Source: Candidatus Zipacnadia bacterium (lineage in GTDB: Bacteria; Armatimonadota; Zipacnadia; Zipacnadales; Zipacnadaceae). Taken from it: a stretch of 37,930 nucleotides of DNA. The stretch lies in the NCBI GenBank assembly GCA_029821195.1, contig JALGTU010000015.1, positions 1 to 37,930 of the forward strand. Direction: 5' to 3'. The notes under the pieces are model-generated. The model had not been told where the DNA came from, did not search any database, and saw only the letters and a program-made list of their open reading frames with translations. The translations under genes and the position numbers were made by a program. Below, piece after piece: positions 25,394-32,735 of this stretch (position 1 is the first letter of the stretch; the number at the start of each line of letters is the position of its first letter).

Positions 25394-26401
25394 CTATTCT
25401 CGGTCGCTCCCCTTCGATGTTGCGATTTCGTGGTCCCCATGCGTCTGTCGCTCGTCCTCGCCCAACGCTCGTACTGCATGCAGGCGACACGACCGCATCT
25501 GCGGACTGCGCTGTACTTCCGCCCGCTCTGGACTCAGCGCCTTGCGCACCGCCAGCTCCACAAGCGGCTGCTTACCGCAAACGCATGGGAGGGCGGGAGG
25601 ACAAGTGCAAGGGTTGCTCAAGCGCCTTAGCTCTTGCCTAGCCAGCCGATGCTCGTGGCCTGCCCAGGTTAATACCACCAAGCGTCCTGTGGCTGGTTGG
25701 AGAGCTTCGGCCGCAGTCTGCAACCCCCGGCGCAGCTCAGCTAGTTCGTCGTTTACTGCGACTCGAATCGCCATCAGCCATCGTGCAGCCGGGTTTCGTT
25801 GCTTTCCCCGGCCGGGGCGACTCACCGTTGCTGCGATCAGTTCTGCGAGCTGAGCCGTGGACTGAATCGGGCCGCTTCCCTCCCTGAACGACACGATTCG
25901 TGCTGCCACCTTCCTTGCCTCCCGCCCTCTCCCGGTTACCCTGAGAACGTCATAAAGCTGCTGTTGGGAATAGTTGTTGACCACCTCGTATGCGGTCAAC
26001 GCCTGTCGGCGGTCCATACGCATGTCCAGCGAGGAGGCGCTCGCGAAGCTGAATCCCCGTTCCAGATCGAGCATCTGATCCATAGATATCCCGGTATCAA
26101 TCAAGATGCCGTCCACCCGCTCGATCTGCGCTTCGGCCAGAACCTGCGCCAGCTCGGAAAAACGTTGTCGAAAGAGCTGGACGCGGTCACCGAAGCGCGC
26201 CAGGCGCCGCCGCGCCATGTCCAGGGCCTGTTCGTCACGGTCTATGCCGAGCAGCCGTCCCCCCGGGGCTGAAGCCTCCAGGATCAGCTCGGCATGACCA
26301 CCGCCGCCGACAGTCATGTCTACGTACGTTCCTGCGGGCTGGATGTCAAGGTGCGCCAACACCTGTTCGGGCATCGCCGGTTGGTGCTGCGACCGGGTCA
26401 A
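25394..26401 (-). CDS. rsmH: RsmH, 16S rRNA C1402 N4-methyltransferase
   Basis: 335 residues from a TTG at 26401 that overlaps the mraZ stop (TTGA). It methylates 16S rRNA. HQPAMPEQVL (6-15), VDMTVGGGGH (28-37) for SAM binding, IDRDEQALDMA, GFSFASASSLDMRMD, NPAARWLMAIRVAVNDEL, and the C-terminal Cys block CTCPPALPCVCG. Two usually strong motifs are altered: DLGVSS reads DTGISM, and SFHSLEDR reads TWAGHEHR. The last 20 or so residues are a charged extension. Starting at the TTG keeps the conserved His-x-Pro at the N-terminus. Confidence 0.92.
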   Translation of the reverse strand: MTRSQHQPAMPEQVLAHLDIQPAGTYVDMTVGGGGHAELILEASAPGGRLLGIDRDEQALDMARRRLARFGDRVQLFRQRFSELAQVLAEAQIERVDGILIDTGISMDQMLDLERGFSFASASSLDMRMDRRQALTAYEVVNNYSQQQLYDVLRVTGRGREARKVAARIVSFREGSGPIQSTAQLAELIAATVSRPGRGKQRNPAARWLMAIRVAVNDELAELRRGLQTAAEALQPATGRLVVLTWAGHEHRLARQELRRLSNPCTCPPALPCVCGKQPLVELAVRKALSPERAEVQRSPQMRSCRLHAVRALGEDERQTHGDHEIATSKGSDRE

Positions 26402-26880
26402 TGATCAGCTCCGTCAGACCCGCCGCTCCCTCCGGCATCTCCCCGAAGCAGTCTGCGGGCAATTTGCTTCAGCTCCTTGCCCCGCTCGGTCAGGAATTCG
26501 TTGTACCGCCCCACCTCCCAGATCTCGTAGCGATCATCCAGATAGATAAGCTGCGCCTCTTTACCCGCTTCCAGCCCGGCCCAGCGCAGCAACGGCTCGG
26601 GGATCTTGATCCGCCCCTGCTCGTCAATGGTGCACTCCTCGGCTCTGGCGATCAGCAGGCGTTTCAGATCGTGCAGGTCCGGATCCAGTGGGCTGGCGTT
26701 GGCGCGCACAAACTGCTGCTGGTATAGATCCCAGGCCTGGGGCACGAACAGGTTGATGCAGTTGTCAAACCCACACGCCAGCACGACAACTGAGGGCAGA
26801 CTTGCCCGCTGCTGCTCGCGCAGCTTGAGTCTGCTCGCAGAATCAAGCTTATGAATTGTTGCTCCCTGCGGGGCCACCAT
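26398..26880 (-). CDS. mraZ: MraZ, transcriptional regulator of the dcw cluster
   Basis: 160 residues from the ATG at 26880; longer in-frame starts would lie inside the promoter. It contains two AbrB-like half domains, each with the MraZ D-x-x-x-R signature: LDSASRLKL (about 13-21) and IDEQGRIKIP (near 85-95). MraZ forms rings and represses its own operon by binding short repeats in E. coli. Here such repeats lie between the promoter and this start. It is the first gene of the division cluster; its stop overlaps the rsmH start. Confidence 0.9.
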   Translation of the reverse strand: MVAPQGATIHKLDSASRLKLREQQRASLPSVVVLACGFDNCINLFVPQAWDLYQQQFVRANASPLDPDLHDLKRLLIARAEECTIDEQGRIKIPEPLLRWAGLEAGKEAQLIYLDDRYEIWEVGRYNEFLTERGKELKQIARRLLRGDAGGSGGSDGADH

Positions 26881-26909
26881 ACTATTCCAGTATGCTCCGC
26901 TTTTTCCCA
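26875..26909 (-). promoter_or_regulatory. Candidate MraZ operator (10-bp phased repeats)
   Basis: On the minus strand four 5-nt units occur at exact 10-bp steps: TGGGA (26905-26909), CGGAG (26895-26899), TGGAA (26885-26889) and TGGTG (26875-26879). They sit between the predicted transcription start and the mraZ ATG. E. coli MraZ binds TGGGN repeats with 5-nt spacers, so this fits autorepression. Confidence 0.65.
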
Positions 26910-26928
26910 GCTTAAACCTATGCAGACC

Positions 26929-26957
26929 ATTATAGTCCAACAACACGAACATGTCAA
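26929..26957 (-). promoter_or_regulatory. Consensus sigma-70 promoter of the dcw cluster
   Basis: Perfect TTGACA (26952-26957), 17-nt spacer, and perfect TATAAT (26929-26934) on the minus strand. Transcription should start near 26922, about 40 nt before mraZ. Confidence 0.88.
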
Positions 26958-27017
26958 GGGGTGGGGAAAGAAAAATCAATGGGGATGAAGAACGTCTCCA
27001 GCCAGGTGCAAACAGAA

Positions 27018-27042
27018 CGGGCCGACTGCAACAGCCGACCCG
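27018..27042 (-). terminator. Terminator of the rpe transcript
   Basis: An 11-bp stem (two G-U pairs) with a TTG loop, followed leftward by TTCTGTTTG. It is 44 nt after the rpe stop and separates rpe from the dcw promoter. Confidence 0.65.
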
Positions 27043-27086
27043 CCACAACACAGCATTATCGCTGACCTGGCAAGCTGGCCACCTGC

Positions 27087-27758
27087 TCAGCCCCCCCCGC
27101 TCACCGCCTCACGCAGCGACTCGATGCCCGCGCTCAGGCCCTCGGGGTGCTCGAAGAGGTACGAGCCGCAGATGAGTATCTCGGCACCGGCGGCGACCAG
27201 CTCCGGCGCGGTGTTCGGGTCCACGCCGCCGTCCACCGCGATGCGTGCTTCCGGGTTAAACTCCTCGAGCAGTTCGCGAGTTTGCCGGATCTTGGGCAGT
27301 ACCGAGGCCATGAACTCCTGCCCGGCGGTCCCGGGCTCGACGGTCATCAGCAGCACCAGATCTAGCTGGTCGGCGATCGTCTCCAACCCGGCGACGGGCG
27401 TAGCGGGGTTAAAGACCAGGCCCGCCAGCAAGCCGAGACTGCGGATATGGGCGAGCACATGTGCCGGCTGAGTGAGCGTCTCGCGCTGGACAAACAATGA
27501 GTCAGCGCCTGCTCGAGCAAAGCTCTCGATATGCTTGGTGGGGTTGCCCACCATCAGGTGGGCGTTGCAGTGTAGCTCGGTCTCGCCGCGCAGCGCTTCG
27601 ATGACAAGCGGGCCGAAGCTGATAGCATCCACGAACCAGCCGTCCATAACATCAAAGTGCAGCCACTGGGCCCCGGCCTCGGCAACTTCCCGGGCCTGCT
27701 CGCCCAGGCGACGAAAATCAGCACACAACATCGAAGGGGCAATCGAGATCTCGGGCAT
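27087..27758 (-). CDS. rpe: Ribulose-phosphate 3-epimerase
   Basis: 223 residues from the ATG at 27758, with AAAGGAG 8 nt upstream. It interconverts ribulose-5-P and xylulose-5-P in the pentose phosphate pathway. TIM-barrel motifs: APSMLCADF (7-15), LHFDVMDGWFV with metal His34/Asp36 and nearby Asp39, NAHLMV with His67, LLMTVEPGTAGQ loop, and AVDGGVDPN with the second catalytic Asp (about 176). It lies 51 nt after the membrane protein gene and probably shares its transcript. Confidence 0.93.
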   Translation of the reverse strand: MPEISIAPSMLCADFRRLGEQAREVAEAGAQWLHFDVMDGWFVDAISFGPLVIEALRGETELHCNAHLMVGNPTKHIESFARAGADSLFVQRETLTQPAHVLAHIRSLGLLAGLVFNPATPVAGLETIADQLDLVLLMTVEPGTAGQEFMASVLPKIRQTRELLEEFNPEARIAVDGGVDPNTAPELVAAGAEILICGSYLFEHPEGLSAGIESLREAVSGGG

Positions 27759-27809
27759 ATTGGGCACTCCTTTGGATGCTGGCTGCCCCGACGCAGCCGC
27801 GATGGATAC

Positions 27810-29408
27810 TTACTGCGTGGGCTCGTCCGTGGGCACAGGCGGATTGGGAGTGTAGCGCGGGCCATAGTCGCGCAGCTTATCCGCAAGCCTGGCCACAAGC
27901 AGCTTGGCTCCGGCTACCTGAATAATATCCCGACCGGCAGCGGCCAGCAGCGCCGGCTCGCCCTGCCAGCTCGCCCTACCCACTGCTGTCGCACCCTTCC
28001 GGCCCCCGATCAGTACTGTGTTCGGCTCATCCCATCCCGTCACCTCGACCAGTTGGCAAGCCGCCTGCCACATCTGCAGGCCAGCGCTGGCCAGTCCGGG
28101 GCGGTCCCGCCCGCCCGGCGCAGCGACCAGAACGGTCTCCTCGCCAACCTCGCCCAGGGTCATAGTCAAGCCCCACTGCTCCAGGAGCGGATCAGCCAGC
28201 GGATGGGAGACGGTCTGCTGCGGGCATTCCTGTTCCGCGACGGGCGGTGGTGGGCTGAACTGGGCCTCTTCGGGCATATCGGCGCCAGCTATCTCCGCGA
28301 GCGCTTGTCGCGCCGACGTTGCGGCCTGGCCCAGGCTAACCGGCCCCGGCTGCGCTCGTCCCACCCACCAGCCTTCCCTCTCACGGTCGGCAGCCAATAC
28401 CCAGCAGCCCTCAGCGACCTCGATCAGCAGAAGCTCGATGGCACCGGCCCGGGCAGCTTGCGCAAAAGCCTCGGCGCTCCCCACCAGCAGGCCCACGGCG
28501 TCGGCCAGCTTCGCCTCGTCGAGCACATCTTCCGCCTCCCACACCAGCACGCCCCCGCCAAACGGCGTTGTGCTGGCAGCAGTCACCACCGGCTTGACTT
28601 CGGGCTGCTCCTGCGGCTCGACTTCCGGCCCCACCTCAGGCTCCTCGGAAACAACCGGCAGGCGCGAGGTGTCGTCGGCGCGCTCCTCCTCCGCAGCCGG
28701 CATATCCACAATTACCCCGGGCGGTTCGCTGTCGGTCTCCTCAAGAGCCAGCATCAGCGACTCGCGTGAATCCAGATCGTCGTAGAACCCCGCCCTGACG
28801 CTGGGCTGAGGCAACTCCTCCGGCAGTTCGCGACCGCTGGGCGGCTCACTGACTTCATCCTCGTCGGATTCCATGAGCGCCGCCAGCAGTTCCCGCTGGC
28901 GCACAGCCTGATCGTCGTCCAGTGGCGCATACGCTTCGGCCCCAGCGCCGAAACCGAACTCGTCCGTCAGGTCGGAGGTCCATGTGTCCCGCACCACCCA
29001 CAGGAATATGGCGACCGCACAGATCTGCACCAAGACACCGGGCCAGTACAGCAGGTAGAAATAGCTGAAGCCGGCCCAGAAGCTGCCAGTGGTAACCTGG
29101 ACAGGAGCGGTCACCTGCGCAGTGATCACGCTGATGCCGCCACGGACGATAAGTCCCAGGAGGGTACCTACGAAGGCCCGACTGGCGCCAATAGAGCTAG
29201 CCGCCGCCACGGTCAACACCAGCAGATAGCAAATGATCTCGGCGATGAGCAGGGCCAGTGACCATAGCCCGACGGTGAGGGGGCGGCCCACTTGCGAGCT
29301 TTCCAGCAACACGGTCCCGGCGACCGCCACCACAACAGTGAAGATCAGCCACAAGACGATGCCAAGCGATGCGATTGGACCGGCGGTCGCTGGGGCCTCG
29401 CGGAGCAA
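27810..29408 (-). CDS. Membrane protein with two roadblock/LC7-like domains
   Basis: 532 residues from a TTG at 29408, chosen because AAAGGAGG lies 8 nt upstream; an in-frame ATG at 29435 has no such site. Four predicted spans (about 12-34, 45-70, 78-100, 110-138), then an acidic, Pro-rich linker (about 140-285). The first soluble domain (about 286-375) has the roadblock pattern: a strand, an AEAFAQAA helix, LLLIEVAEGCWVLAA, then a helix SARQALAEIA. The second (about 420-515) repeats it: VLVAAPGG, ASAGLQMWQAA, TVLIGGRKG, ALLAAAGRD and a final helix. Roadblock proteins such as MglB regulate small GTPases; no GTPase gene is adjacent. The fold call is inference from pattern. Confidence 0.55.
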   Translation of the reverse strand: MLREAPATAGPIASLGIVLWLIFTVVVAVAGTVLLESSQVGRPLTVGLWSLALLIAEIICYLLVLTVAAASSIGASRAFVGTLLGLIVRGGISVITAQVTAPVQVTTGSFWAGFSYFYLLYWPGVLVQICAVAIFLWVVRDTWTSDLTDEFGFGAGAEAYAPLDDDQAVRQRELLAALMESDEDEVSEPPSGRELPEELPQPSVRAGFYDDLDSRESLMLALEETDSEPPGVIVDMPAAEEERADDTSRLPVVSEEPEVGPEVEPQEQPEVKPVVTAASTTPFGGGVLVWEAEDVLDEAKLADAVGLLVGSAEAFAQAARAGAIELLLIEVAEGCWVLAADREREGWWVGRAQPGPVSLGQAATSARQALAEIAGADMPEEAQFSPPPPVAEQECPQQTVSHPLADPLLEQWGLTMTLGEVGEETVLVAAPGGRDRPGLASAGLQMWQAACQLVEVTGWDEPNTVLIGGRKGATAVGRASWQGEPALLAAAGRDIIQVAGAKLLVARLADKLRDYGPRYTPNPPVPTDEPTQ

Positions 29409-29462
29409 ATTAGCTCCCTCCTTTGGTGCTCTCATTGGTGCTGCGCTGCCGAGCTGCCATCC

Positions 29463-29491
29463 TTGCCGCGTGTACTTAACTGTAGTATAAT
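29463..29491 (+). promoter_or_regulatory. Promoter of the methyltransferase operon
   Basis: TTGCCG (29463-29468), 17-nt spacer, perfect TATAAT (29486-29491). Transcription would start near 29498, about 50 nt before the methyltransferase start. Confidence 0.65.
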
Positions 29492-29496
29492 ACACG
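29469..29496. promoter_or_regulatory. 28-bp imperfect palindrome over two opposing -10 boxes
   Basis: Outer arms CGTGTA (29469-29474) and TACACG (29491-29496) match exactly; over the full 13-nt half-sites 10 positions are symmetric around a GT centre. It covers the -10 elements of both divergent promoters, the expected place for an operator. Confidence 0.5.
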
Positions 29497-29512
29497 TGGG
29501 ACTTTTGGGCAA
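29484..29512 (-). promoter_or_regulatory. Promoter of the roadblock membrane protein and rpe
   Basis: On the minus strand TTGCCC (29507-29512), 17-nt spacer, TATACT (29484-29489). The -10 overlaps that of the rightward promoter almost completely, so the two cannot be occupied at once. Confidence 0.6.
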
Positions 29513-29548
29513 CTGCAAGATTCTTGCCGCCCACCGGACAACCATACC

Positions 29549-30373
29549 GTGGAAAAAGCCGTTGACGAACGCAATCGCCTCAACGACCTGAGCAACAAGC
29601 AGTGGCTGCGGGAGACCAAGAGCTTCTGGATGAGCAAGGCCCCACCGCGCGATGAGCTAAAGCGCCAGCACCCCGCCACCTTCTCCGAGTATGACATCGA
29701 ACGGCTCCTTCGTCTCTTCACCAAACCCGGCCAGACTGTCCTGGACCCTTTCGTCGGCGTCGGTTCGACGCTGATTGCCTGCCTGCGCACCGGCCGGCGA
29801 GCCATCGGCATCGAGCTGGTACCCCGCTGGCACGAGATCGCCCAGCAGCGCCTAGCCGCCGAAAGCGGCGATGGCATCCCTGAGCAGATCTCCCTGCTCC
29901 ACGGCGACGCCAGCGCCGAGCTGGCGGAGATGGAATCCGAGAGCATTGACTTTGTGGTCACCAGCCCGCCGTACTGGAGCATCCTGAACAAGGCCAGTGA
30001 GAAAGTGGGTGCCGAGCGCACCAGTCGCGGCCTGCCCACCAACTACAGCGACGATGGGCAGAACCTGGGCAACATCGAGGATTACGGGGAGTTTCTGACG
30101 AAGCTGGGTGAGATATTCGGCCAGTGCACCCGGGTGCTGCGCAGTAGGCAGTACATGGCCGTGATCGTCTCCGACTTCCGCCACGGCCCCCGCTATTACC
30201 TGTACCACGCCGATCTGGCCCGCGAGATCGAACAGCGCGGCATGGTGCTCAAGGGCGTTACCGCCCTGCTCCAGGACAGCAAGAATCTTTACGCCTACGG
30301 CATTCCCTACGCCTTCGTCCCCAACATCCACCATCAGCAGATCATAATCCTTCAAAAACCCGAATCCGCCTAG
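29549..30373 (+). CDS. Solitary N4/N6-type DNA methyltransferase
   Basis: 274 residues from a GTG at 29549. SAM motif I is LDPFVGVGST (65-74), and the catalytic motif is TSPPYW (138-143). Motif I precedes the catalytic motif, which is not the beta-class order. SPPY is typical of N4-cytosine enzymes but not decisive. Near the N-terminus LSNKQWLRETKSFW and HPATFS, and later NIEDYGEFL, VSDFR and VPNIHHQ, resemble a family of stand-alone methylases known from archaea and thermophiles (recollection). There is no clear Shine-Dalgarno sequence. No restriction gene is adjacent, so an epigenetic or orphan role is likelier than defence. The AMMECR1 gene follows after 17 nt. Confidence 0.85.
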   Translation: MEKAVDERNRLNDLSNKQWLRETKSFWMSKAPPRDELKRQHPATFSEYDIERLLRLFTKPGQTVLDPFVGVGSTLIACLRTGRRAIGIELVPRWHEIAQQRLAAESGDGIPEQISLLHGDASAELAEMESESIDFVVTSPPYWSILNKASEKVGAERTSRGLPTNYSDDGQNLGNIEDYGEFLTKLGEIFGQCTRVLRSRQYMAVIVSDFRHGPRYYLYHADLAREIEQRGMVLKGVTALLQDSKNLYAYGIPYAFVPNIHHQQIIILQKPESA

Positions 30374-30390
30374 ATGGGTAGGTGATGACG

Positions 30391-30945
30391 ATGCTCAGCG
30401 ACCAGCAGAAGCGCAGGCTGATCGAAGTGGCGCGGCAGTCGCTGCACGCCGCAGTGGCGGGCGGACCCCCGCCAGACCTGCAAACCGATGACCCCCAATT
30501 GCTCGAGCCTCGCGGCGCTTTCGTCACTCTGAAGAAGGCCGGGCAACTGCGCGGCTGCATCGGCTACATCGAGCCCCGCGTGCCACTCATCGAGGCCGTA
30601 GCAGACAACGCAGAGTCCGCCGCCCTGCATGACCCCCGCTTCACGCCGGTAACCTCCGAGGAGCTGCCCGATATTGAGCTTGAGATCTCAGCGCTAACGC
30701 CGCTGGTGCCGGTCACGGATGTTGAGGAGATTGAAGTAGGTCGCCACGGGCTGGTTATCTCGCGGGGACCTTATCGTGGCCTGCTGCTGCCGCAGGTGCC
30801 GGTGGAATGGGGCTGGGACCGCGAGGAGTTCCTCGAGCACACCTGCCTCAAGGCCGGGCTGCCCGCCGACGCCTGGCGCCGAGAAGACGCCGAGCTGGTG
30901 AGCTTTGAGGCAGAAGTGTTTTCGGAGGAAGTACTGAGGTCTTGA
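30391..30945 (+). CDS. AMMECR1-domain protein (AmrA-like)
   Basis: 184 residues from the ATG at 30391, preceded by GGGTAGGTG; ATG 30385 and GTG 30382 are in-frame alternatives overlapping that site. The domain signature is visible: GAFVTLKKAGQLRGCIGYIEP (about 42-62, with the LRGCIG core), AVADNAESAALHDPRF (about 70-85), ELPDIELEISALTPL, and VPVEWGWDREEFLEHTCLKAGLP near the C-terminus. In many bacteria and archaea this domain is encoded with Memo-like and radical SAM genes (AmmeMemoRadiSam). Those partners are missing here; instead it sits between a DNA methyltransferase and a secreted phosphoesterase. Its biochemical function is not established. Confidence 0.9.
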   Translation: MLSDQQKRRLIEVARQSLHAAVAGGPPPDLQTDDPQLLEPRGAFVTLKKAGQLRGCIGYIEPRVPLIEAVADNAESAALHDPRFTPVTSEELPDIELEISALTPLVPVTDVEEIEVGRHGLVISRGPYRGLLLPQVPVEWGWDREEFLEHTCLKAGLPADAWRREDAELVSFEAEVFSEEVLRS

Positions 30946-30980
30946 GCCTCCCGACACAATGCAATATATTGGAGTCTACG

Positions 30981-31965
30981 ATGAAGAGAATCGTTGTGCT
31001 GTTTCTGTTTGCTGTGCTGATAGCCGTACCGTGCCTCGCGGAGGAGCTGGCGCCCACACCCGCGCTCTCGATGATGCAACTGCTCGATCGCACGGCGGAC
31101 TTCAGCTTCGCGATTATGAGCGACCACAAGGGCTCCGCGCCGGCCAACAGCCCCGAGATGACCCGCATGGTACAGTGGATTAGGGAAAGCGGCGATCGCT
31201 TCGTAATCGGGCTCGGCGACCATCTGTGCAAGCGCTTCAAGAACCCGTTTCTTGACTTCCTGGCACAGAACCAGTGGTGGCACGACAACTTCTACCCCAA
31301 TATCGCCGACGGGGAAAATCAGTTCTATGGTACCGGGCAGGGCGACTGGGGGGCTGGCGGCAAGCTGCTGGATGTGGTGGGTATCAGTTCCCGAGCCGAT
31401 GTCACTGTGCGTGAGAATGGCTGCGAGTATTATGCACGAATCCCGGTCGGACGCTTCACCGTGCACCTAATCCAACTGCACTACCCCGACCAGCCGTGGT
31501 GTCACAGTGTCCTTCAACGAGTCCACGCGGCAGTACCTCGTTGACACGCTCGACAGCATCAACAAAGGTCCTCGCGATATTATCATCGCCTGTGCTCACT
31601 CGCGCTCTGGCTACTGGATCCACGAGCTGAACCCCGCGCGCCAGCAGAAGGTACTGGAGAGGTGCGACCTGGTGCTGTCCGCCACCACCCACCACTATGG
31701 TCGCTACGTGGTGCCCGGGTACGAGACACACGGTGCGCTGTGCCTGAACACTGGTTCGGTTAATTACCCTACGGCTGGCCTCCCAGGCGGCTACATTCAG
31801 GTGCACGTCTACGGGACCACTGGGCAGATGGTGGTACAGTATATCAATGTGGAGCGGGAACAGCGGCTACCTGGCCCCCCCGAAACCGAGGGCTACCTCA
31901 AGCAGATCGGCGGCGCAATCTCCGAACTCTCACCGGCCCCCACACGTACCACCGCCCCGCTCTGA
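30981..31965 (+). pseudogene. Secreted calcineurin-like phosphoesterase, frameshifted
   Basis: A signal peptide starts at the ATG at 30981 (hydrophobic core MKRIVVLFLFAVLIAVPCLA, GGAG 7 nt upstream). The first part has IMSDHKG (metal D/H) and VIGLGD. Reading continues in frame to about 31490, but similarity then passes to the +1 frame, which continues with TVSFNEST, CAHSRSGYW and ATTHHYGRY (the GHxH-like metal motif) to the TGA at 31963-31965. Removing one base near 31497-31501 joins the halves into about 327 residues (for example Q-P-W-V-T-V). The original frame stays open to a stop at 31544. It is either a real mutation or a sequence error. It follows the AMMECR1 gene by 35 nt and converges on the ABC permease. 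Confidence 0.7.
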
Positions 31966-31988
31966 CCCCTATATCGCTGGTGCGAAGC

Positions 31989-32735
31989 TTACCCGACAAG
32001 ACGTTTGGGCATATTGCGCCGGTGCGCGGTGATGGTAATTACCCACAGCACGACTGTAAAGCCTGCCAGAACGACCAGGCATAACCACGGCGAGACGATC
32101 ACCCTCTCCCCAAAAGCCGCCCGAATGATCTCGGTCGTATAGGTCAGAGGCGAGAGTAGAGCAACAAACTGCATCCAGGAGGCCATATGCGCAATAGGTA
32201 CAAATATGCCACTAATAAAGATCAAGGGCAGACGAACCAGGTTGGAAATGGTCATTATGCTGGAGGGGTTGTCAGTCGGCGGCAGCGAAAACAAAGATCC
32301 CAGGATAGCAAAACATAGCGCGGAGAGCAGGATGCCAGCTATCAGAAAAGCAGGATGATTTAGCGGGGCGCCGATAATTCCCACCGCAAACGCCGTGGGT
32401 AGCAGTGAAAAAACCACGCCAAATAACACAGCCGCCAGGACATCACCGCAGATGAGCGTCGGGACAGTTATCGGTGCAACCAAGAGACGCTCAAGCGTCC
32501 GGGTCCGGGTTTCGAAGGGCATAACAGCCGGTGTCGTGGCGGAAGAGGTGAAGAACAGTGCCATAGCGATGAGGCCGGGGACCAGATCCCGAGCCGGTAA
32601 GCCCCGCCCCCACGCAAAGGCCATAAACAGGAAGGCCGGGAAAAGCACGCCAAAGATTATGACGGGCCCGCGCAAGTAGTATATGCGAATGTCCTTTTTG
32701 GCAATGGTCCACGCTCGCCGCGCCGCAGCCATCAT
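31989..32735 (-). CDS. ABC-2-type transporter permease
   Basis: 248 residues with about six membrane spans and the ABC-2 pattern: an N-terminal amphipathic segment (AWTIAKKDIRIYYLRGP), a long loop ERLLVAPIT after span 2, and SGIFVPI followed by LSPLTYTTEIIRA near 200. Its start overlaps the ATPase stop as ATGA. With the upstream ATPase it forms an exporter of the drug, lipid or ion efflux type. There is no binding-protein gene, which supports export. It is the last gene of the ArsR-led operon. Confidence 0.88.
   Translation of the reverse strand: MMAAARRAWTIAKKDIRIYYLRGPVIIFGVLFPAFLFMAFAWGRGLPARDLVPGLIAMALFFTSSATTPAVMPFETRTRTLERLLVAPITVPTLICGDVLAAVLFGVVFSLLPTAFAVGIIGAPLNHPAFLIAGILLSALCFAILGSLFSLPPTDNPSSIMTISNLVRLPLIFISGIFVPIAHMASWMQFVALLSPLTYTTEIIRAAFGERVIVSPWLCLVVLAGFTVVLWVITITAHRRNMPKRLVG

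Noticed and set aside
26881-27051. N-terminal extension of mraZ by 57 codons.
   Set aside because: It would run through the perfect -35/-10 promoter and adds no MraZ-like sequence.
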